Below are positions 58,261 through 64,000 of a stretch of 64,000 nucleotides of DNA, one piece after another. Under the pieces are notes generated by a model. That model saw nothing but the letters and a program-made list of their open reading frames with translations, did no database searches and was not told the origin of the DNA. A program made the translations under genes and the position numbers. Every line of letters begins with the position of its first letter. Within the stretch, counting starts at the first letter, position 1. The stretch comes from Neoarius graeffei (lineage: Eukaryota; Chordata; Actinopteri; Siluriformes; Ariidae): the NCBI RefSeq assembly GCF_027579695.1, contig NC_083596.1, forward strand, positions 49,909,257-49,973,256, given 5' to 3'.

Positions 58261-59240
58261 TTCATAGGCGCTCTCTCTCGGTGTGTGTGTATGTGTGTGT
58301 TGTAGTCAAGACCACCTAAACCGAGACCAAGTCCTGACCAAGACTAAAGTGTATCGCGACTGAGTCTAGACCAGGACCAGACCAGTGTGTGTGAAGGGGT
58401 GGGGGAGGGGTGACAGCGGTTAACAGGAAGAAATTTTTCAAATTATCAGTGAGTCACACTATTGCTTACAATAATTTGAAGCAGGAAATTTTACATCCAA
58501 TCACAGTAACAATGTGAACCAATAAATCAGAAAATACACAGGCAATTTAGTGAAATCCCCACATTTGTGGTCTTGACTGGTCTTGAAATAAAATCTCGAG
58601 TCCTCTGTGTCTGAAACTGAGACGAGACCGAGACCTTCAAAAAATGGTCTTGAGACAAATACCAATCACAAGTACAACAACACTAGTGTGTGTGTGTGTG
58701 TGTGTATGTGTGTGTGTGTGTGTTTATGGTATGCTTTGTGTCAGAGTTTGCTGTGTGATGATGCAAATATATAGTGTGTGACATGAAATGGTGTGTGTGT
58801 GTGTGTGTGTGTGTGTGCGGGTGTGTGTGTGTGCATTCTTCTCCTTTCCTCAGTCTTCATGTCTTCCTGTGCTGCTTCTCCAATGTGCTGAATGTACTTT
58901 TCAGGTAATGAATGAATGTGTGTGTGTGTGTGTTGATGTTAAGTGTTGCTCCCCACGCTGACCTACTTTTCCTGTAGCGACCGGTGCAGCGTTGCTCTGT
59001 GTGGAAAGCAGGATCACAGTTTCTATGCCCGTCTCCTCCTTTCAGAGCGGGGCTGCATTTGCAGCAGAGGGGTGTGTGTGTGTGATTCAGATCAGCTGTC
59101 TGTTGGCAGAAAAATGTCTGCTGAGGTATGGTTAGACTGCGGGAATGCGACTCACCGCTATAATAGTGAAAGGTAAAGTAGAATTGTGTGTGTGTGTGTG
59201 TTACAGAGAGAAATAGACTCAGTCTGCGTATTTTCCTGTT
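58261..59240. other. non-coding stretch with (GT)n runs
   Basis: GT runs at about 58684-58722, 58792-58835, 58917-58932 and 59187-59202. CAAGACCACC/GAGACCGAGACC words at about 58305-58380 and 58560-58650 are opposed and hint at a worn DNA transposon. Confidence 0.5.
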
Positions 59241-59254
59241 CCTTACCCTGCTGT

Positions 59255-59870
59255 CAGCCAGTGTGTGTTTTCAGTACTTGTGTGCTTTCAGGACTTCTAT
59301 GTTCTCAATAACTGTGTGTTTTTTAGTAGTTGTGTGTTTTCAGTACACCTTGTAGCTTCAGGAGTTGTATGTTTCGATGTCTGTTTTGAGTGATTTGGAG
59401 AGATGTCAGTCACTGTGTGCGCTCTCAGTAATTGTATGCAGTTTGGTTTTAGCAGTGTTAATGTTTTTCAGTACTTGTGTGTTCTCAGTTATTTTGTGCT
59501 TTTCAGGAGATGTGTTTTCAGTAATGGAGCATCACCAATGTTTTTTAGTATCAATGTGTTTTCAGTAGTTGTATTTTCAGATATGTTTCAGTCTATTTTC
59601 AGTGATATGTGATGTCAGTTTTCAGCCAGTGTTTTTTTCCGTACGTGGCTGTGTCAGTATTTGTGTGTTAGTGAATAGTCAGTCAATGCGTAGTATTTTC
59701 AGTAAGTGTATCTTTATTAGCTGTGTTTTTTTTTTTTTTTGTAAATGTGTATAGCTACCTTCATTTTCAGGAGTCACGTATTTCTCAATTCCTGTGTGTT
59801 GCCAACTTTGTATTGTCATTACTTTTTGTGCACAGTTGTGTATGTTTTTCAGTATTGACACCTACACACC
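59255..59870. repeat. degenerate relative of the GTGTGTTTTCAGTA minisatellite
   Basis: Worn units with TTTTCAGTAGTTGTGTG and TTCAGTACTTGTGTG, clearly akin to the 57-58 kb array. Confidence 0.65.
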
Positions 59871-60403
59871 TAGTTAATAACCCCCCCCCCCCCCCCACCA
59901 CCACCACCACCACCTTGTACCCCCCTCGTAATTTCCTTGAACTTCGCTGATAGTTTGTTGTACAGTGTGTTTCTCCCAACACCATAAAAGTGCTGATGTG
60001 GACAACCTTCAGGTCGAGGCAGCACAATCACTGAGACTACGCAGCTGTGTACGGGGGTTTGGTGTACATTGTACAAGTGCTACACATGTTGTGTGTGTAT
60101 GTCTGTATGTAAATTGCAAGGTGAGATTTGGACAGCCGTAGTGTTACCATGTATCTGTTATCTCGCTGAATGAGATCATTAGTCGACAGACCCAGATGGA
60201 TGAATCACTTATTACAGTCTGTTTCTTTCAGTGCACCAGGAGATGGAACCTTTCTTGATCTCTCTAGGTCTGCCTTTTGTTGTCCTGTAATCTCCTGTTT
60301 CTTGGTAAAAGATCACTGCTGTCTGCTTAGCATGAGTCTGTGTGTGTGTTATAAGTGAGACAGAAACTAATTCCTGCTGTCACCATGCCACTAATCCTTA
60401 AAC

Positions 60404-60438
<35 letters not shown>

Positions 60439-60790
60439 AACAGGCATCACCCCTTGTGACATTAAGCTGTGTTTAATAAGTAGAGGAAGGGTTTCCTGAT
60501 CCTTCCAGCTAGTTGCTGACTGCTTATAATATTCAGACAGCGTTTGGTTTGTTCATACTAGTCATTCCCCCCAACTACCAATTTTTCACGTAATTCAGCG
60601 GAAAGTGACTGCAACCTGTTCAGAATGCAGCCAGTAGTTGTTTTTTTTTTTAAAGATGATTCACCTGGTCAGGGATTTTGTGTGTATGTGTGGGGGTCAT
60701 GGATCATGGATTTTCATTGGAGGCCATGGCCACACTTGCTGGTTGTGCTGTGCATGGAGTTGGTGCTATAAACCTGTCAGGCTACAGTGA
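59871..60790. other. non-coding stretch with poly(C), (CCA)n and (GT)n
   Basis: A C run and CCACCA repeats at 59881-59915 and a GT run at about 60405-60436. No exon recognised. Confidence 0.5.
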
Positions 60791-60814
60791 TTAGGATGGG
60801 TTTATTCAGAGTCA

Positions 60815-61755
60815 CACAGTCATCAGGATGCAGGTCAGGGCCACAGGGTCATCAAAGAGCATGCTGGGTTTACAGGGTCATCATAAGGAAGGCTGGGTCC
60901 ACAGGGACATCAGGAGGCAGACCGGGTTTACAAGTTTATCAGGAGGCAGGCTGAGTCCACAGGGTCATCTGGAGGCTGACTGGCTCCACAGGATCGTAAA
61001 GGGGCAGGCTGGGTCCTTATAATGCAGGCTGGATTGACAGGGTCATCAGGAAGCAGGCTGGGTCCACAGGGTCATCATAAGGCAAGCTTGGTCCACAGAC
61101 AGCAGGAGACATGCTTGGTTTACAGGGTCATCAGGAGGCAGACTGAGTCCACAGGGTCATGAGGAGGCCGGGTGAATCCACAGGGCCATCAGGAGGTAGG
61201 GCGAACCCACAGGGCCATCAGGAGGCAGGGCGAACCCACAGGGTCATGAGGAGGCAGGGCGAATCCACAGGGTCATCAGAAGGCAGGACGAGTCCACAAG
61301 GTCATCAGAAGGCAGGGTGAGTCCACAGGGTCATGAGGAGGCAGGGCGAGTCCACAGGGTCATGAGGAGGCAGGGCGAGTCCACAGGGTCATGAGGAGGC
61401 AGGGCGAGTCCACAGGGTCATGAGGAGGCAGGGCGAGTCCACAGGGTCATGAGGAGGCAGGGCGAGTCCACAGGGTCATGAGGAGGCAGGGCGAGTCCAC
61501 AGGGTCATGAGGAGGCAGGGCGAGTCCACAGGGTCATGAGGAGGCAGGGCGAGTCCACAGGGTCATGAGGAGGCAGGGCGAGTCCACAGGGTCATGAGGA
61601 GGCAGGGCGAGTCCACAGGGTCATCAGGAGGCAGGGCGAGTCCACAGAGTGATCAGGAGGCAGGGCGAGTCCACTGGGTCATCAGGAGGCAGGCTAGGTC
61701 CACAGGGTCATCATGAGTTTGGCTTGATCCACAGGGTCGTGAGGAGGCAGGCTGG
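60815..61755. repeat. 29-bp minisatellite, CCACAGGGTCATGAGGAGGC AGGGCGAGT
   Basis: About 30 units. The centre (about 61320-61640) is nearly identical unit to unit; both edges are more diverged (AGGCTGGGTCCACAGGGTCATCAGG). This gradient fits recent expansion from the middle. G-rich on the + strand. Confidence 0.95.
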
Positions 61756-61759
61756 GTGA

Positions 61760-62735
61760 TTGGTTCAGGGCTGGATCCAAAGAAGCAGGAACAGGGATTA
61801 GGCCCAAAGCATAAGCAAAGTCCAAAATTGAGCTTCAAGACCAAGAGAACAGGGACTGTCTCTAACCTAATAAACTGCATGAGGCTAAACCATCTGAATG
61901 GCTGGAAGGGCCTGTTTAATGAGTTATGTTAACATGATTTCTTTTCTGCGGACAATTTTTATTAGAACTCACTTGTCCTTGACACTTGGCAGCCCGAACA
62001 ATGCAGCTAAAATTATTTCCTTTAAACTACACTGAGTTTAATAGAGGTGCAATTATGCAGTGCATTTCTGTGTTTCTATAATTGTTTTTTTTTTCCCAAT
62101 ATCTTTCTCAGGATATGCTTGCAAAGTTGAGAATGCCGATCTCATATCAGCTCGGTGGTTAACCTCAACCAGGACTGGAATCTGATGGTCATGACATATG
62201 ATACTGTCTGTTTGTGTGTGTGCGTGAGAGAGAGAGAGGTTATATTTGTTTGTAATATGTACATGGTACTAAATTGAACTAATCATAGACCTTCCTGCCC
62301 ATTTTTGCCTGTGTGGTCACTCTCACTGCTCTTGATTAAACTCAGAGAGCAGAGTTAAACTAAACCAAAACTAAACTACTTCAGAAGCTGAAATTGATCA
62401 ACAGCTGGCCATATTTATTGTGCTCCAGCACCATGGATAATATTTTGAATGTAAGCCTCTAGCAGTGGGCTTAAGTTTACTTAAACCTCTGTGTTCTTGA
62501 AGAATTTCAGTAGGAAACTAATTACACCCTGATCCCAAATGTACAGAAATTAAGACCTTTACTGACATGGTTGCCAGACCTTTTGCCCTGTTTTTGATGC
62601 CAGGCAGCTCACGGGACTATCATTCCTACTGAACAGCACATTTATTAAAAGCTGCTATGGGAAAATGAAAGCCTTGCTTGGAACTTGTTTTGCTCTAAAT
62701 TTCTTACACTAATATTCGGACACAGGGCGTCTTTG
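61760..62735. other. non-coding stretch
   Basis: No exon or repeat recognised beyond a short (GA)n at about 62226. Confidence 0.3.
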
Positions 62736-62739
62736 GATA

Positions 62740-64000
62740 AATTAGGATTGTGTAGGATATTGGGACAGGACCTAGATTACTGAAATAAGACCCTAGCTTA
62801 TTGGGATGGTATTTATTTGGAAGGAGTCTGAAGATATTGGGACAGGACCTCATTGGACCTAACAGGAACTTTTTTTAGGATGTAGCCATATCTTGCTGCA
62901 GTGACATCCTAATGTATTGAAAGAGGGGTCTAACAGTGGGATTGGGACACAGTTTATGTATAATATTAGTATTATTTTTTAAAATTGATGTTGATTTGAA
63001 TGGGGAACTAATTAATGACAATCCAATGCTTCCATCCTGTATTTGAATGAGACTTTAGTTGATTGGGACAAGGCCCAAACTTTGACTACGTCCACACTAT
63101 GTTTCAGTTTTAAAACATATCACTTTTGCTATGTTTACATCTGGCGTCCACATTACTGTGAAGTTTTTGAGCCCCATAAATGGAAACTTTTGGAAACACT
63201 GCTGGCCTCAATTTAGTTTATAAATTCCAGGGTATCGTTTTAGTGTATGAGCAAAAATGGCAACGTTTGGAAACGATGATGATGCAGACATCCATGTTTG
63301 CTTCCTGATTGGGTCACAACGTATCCTTCCTTGATTCATCACGCCCCTGTCACATGACCCTTTTCTGCTAGAAAACAAGTGGTATCAACTGTTTATACTG
63401 GTACACACATGCCCAGTGTACGTGAATAGCCATGTGATATGCGTTTTCAGGTGTGTTAGTATGGACAGAGATTATTTTTGATACAGAGCTAAAATGATCA
63501 TCTGGACAGAGGTTGTTTTCATTTAAAAATACCTTTTAAAACTAAAATGTATTAATGTGGGCATAGCCTTTATTGGGTTGGAGGAATAATACAGTATATT
63601 TGGCTGAGAATGTATTTTATTGGCTAGAGCCCTAAATTGCTAGAAATGGGGCCATATCTTCTTAGAACAGACTTCTAACTTAATGTGTTAGGACTATAAT
63701 TGTGGCCACAATTGGGAAGAGTTTTCTGGGACAAGGGGGCTCAGTTATGTTTTTGAAATGGGGTCTAATGGAAGGAAGACTTTCACTTTTTGGGAAAAGA
63801 GGATGTTATTTTTTGTGGGACATTTTTGTTTGCGAAAAAGCCCTAAATTATTGGGACAGGGCACATTATTTTTGGGATGAGCCCCTAATATTCTGAGATT
63901 GGGCCCTAAATTACTCATTTTGCAAACATGGGGATAGATGCCTACTATATTGTAACACTGCCTTAATTTTATTTTTTGTGGCCTTAAACTCTTGGGATGG
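62740..64000. repeat. degenerate minisatellite, TTATTGGGACAGGACCCTAAATTA unit, split by a MITE
   Basis: Worn units with ATTGGGACAGG(A/G)CC and CCCTA(A/G)ATTA run to the right edge of the window. A MITE at 63084-63568 interrupts them. Confidence 0.6.
63084..63568. mobile_element. MITE with GRCTAYGYCCACA-type inverted ends
   Basis: The left end GACTACGTCCACACTATGTT...TTTTAAAAC and right end TTTTAAAACTAAAATGTATT...GGGCATAGCC are imperfect inverted repeats of about 40 bp, flanked by TTT. No coding sequence. Confidence 0.6.

Noticed and set aside
58943-59176. 77-codon Cys-rich frame
   Set aside because: Crosses a (GT)n run, has no domain match and no reliable exon boundaries.
60815-61755. CRISPR-like regular repeats
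   Set aside because: Units abut without unique spacers, and the context is a eukaryotic nuclear genome; it is a minisatellite.

Overview
The window is vertebrate nuclear DNA, almost certainly from a teleost fish. It has intron-split genes with GT-AG boundaries, a fish-type tRNA-derived SINE in ten places, Penelope-like, Ty3/gypsy and hAT elements, and much micro- and minisatellite DNA. The species cannot be fixed from the sequence.

Layout. 132-2750 (-): 5' part of a small mitochondrial-type single-membrane-span protein gene resembling mgarp, with a 1.8 kb minisatellite in its intron. 4306-6632: a hAT transposon carrying three further insertions. 6887-10638: a head-to-head pair of Penelope-like retroelement copies inside one target-site duplication (TSD). 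10937-16471 (+): a complete four-exon TNF/lymphotoxin-like cytokine gene with a perfect kappaB site in its promoter. 17846-20945 (-): a complete nine-coding-exon nono gene, tail to tail with the cytokine gene. 22-27 kb: SINEs and a long TTTC array. 27327-28305 (+): a complete three-exon vma21 gene. 30242-30735: a second inverted Penelope-like insertion. 31.5-32.5 kb: a chimeric DNA-transposon/LINE block. 36836-42128: a broken Ty3/gypsy (chromovirus-like) LTR element. 42275-43478: a second hAT inserted in a telomere-like minisatellite. 43.9-44.5 kb: a CpG-rich promoter-like block with a splice donor. 44.5-64 kb: no recognisable coding exon, only minisatellites, microsatellites and small DNA transposons; this may be a long first intron.

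The host genes have unrelated jobs: immune signalling (TNF-like ligand), nuclear RNA/DNA binding and paraspeckles (Nono), and V-ATPase assembly in the ER (Vma21). NONO and VMA21 are both X-linked in human, so their proximity fits ancestral linkage. The most interesting structures are the two Penelope-like inverted dimers, each flanked by its own 13-15 bp TSD; the first ends about 150 bp upstream of the cytokine kappaB site.
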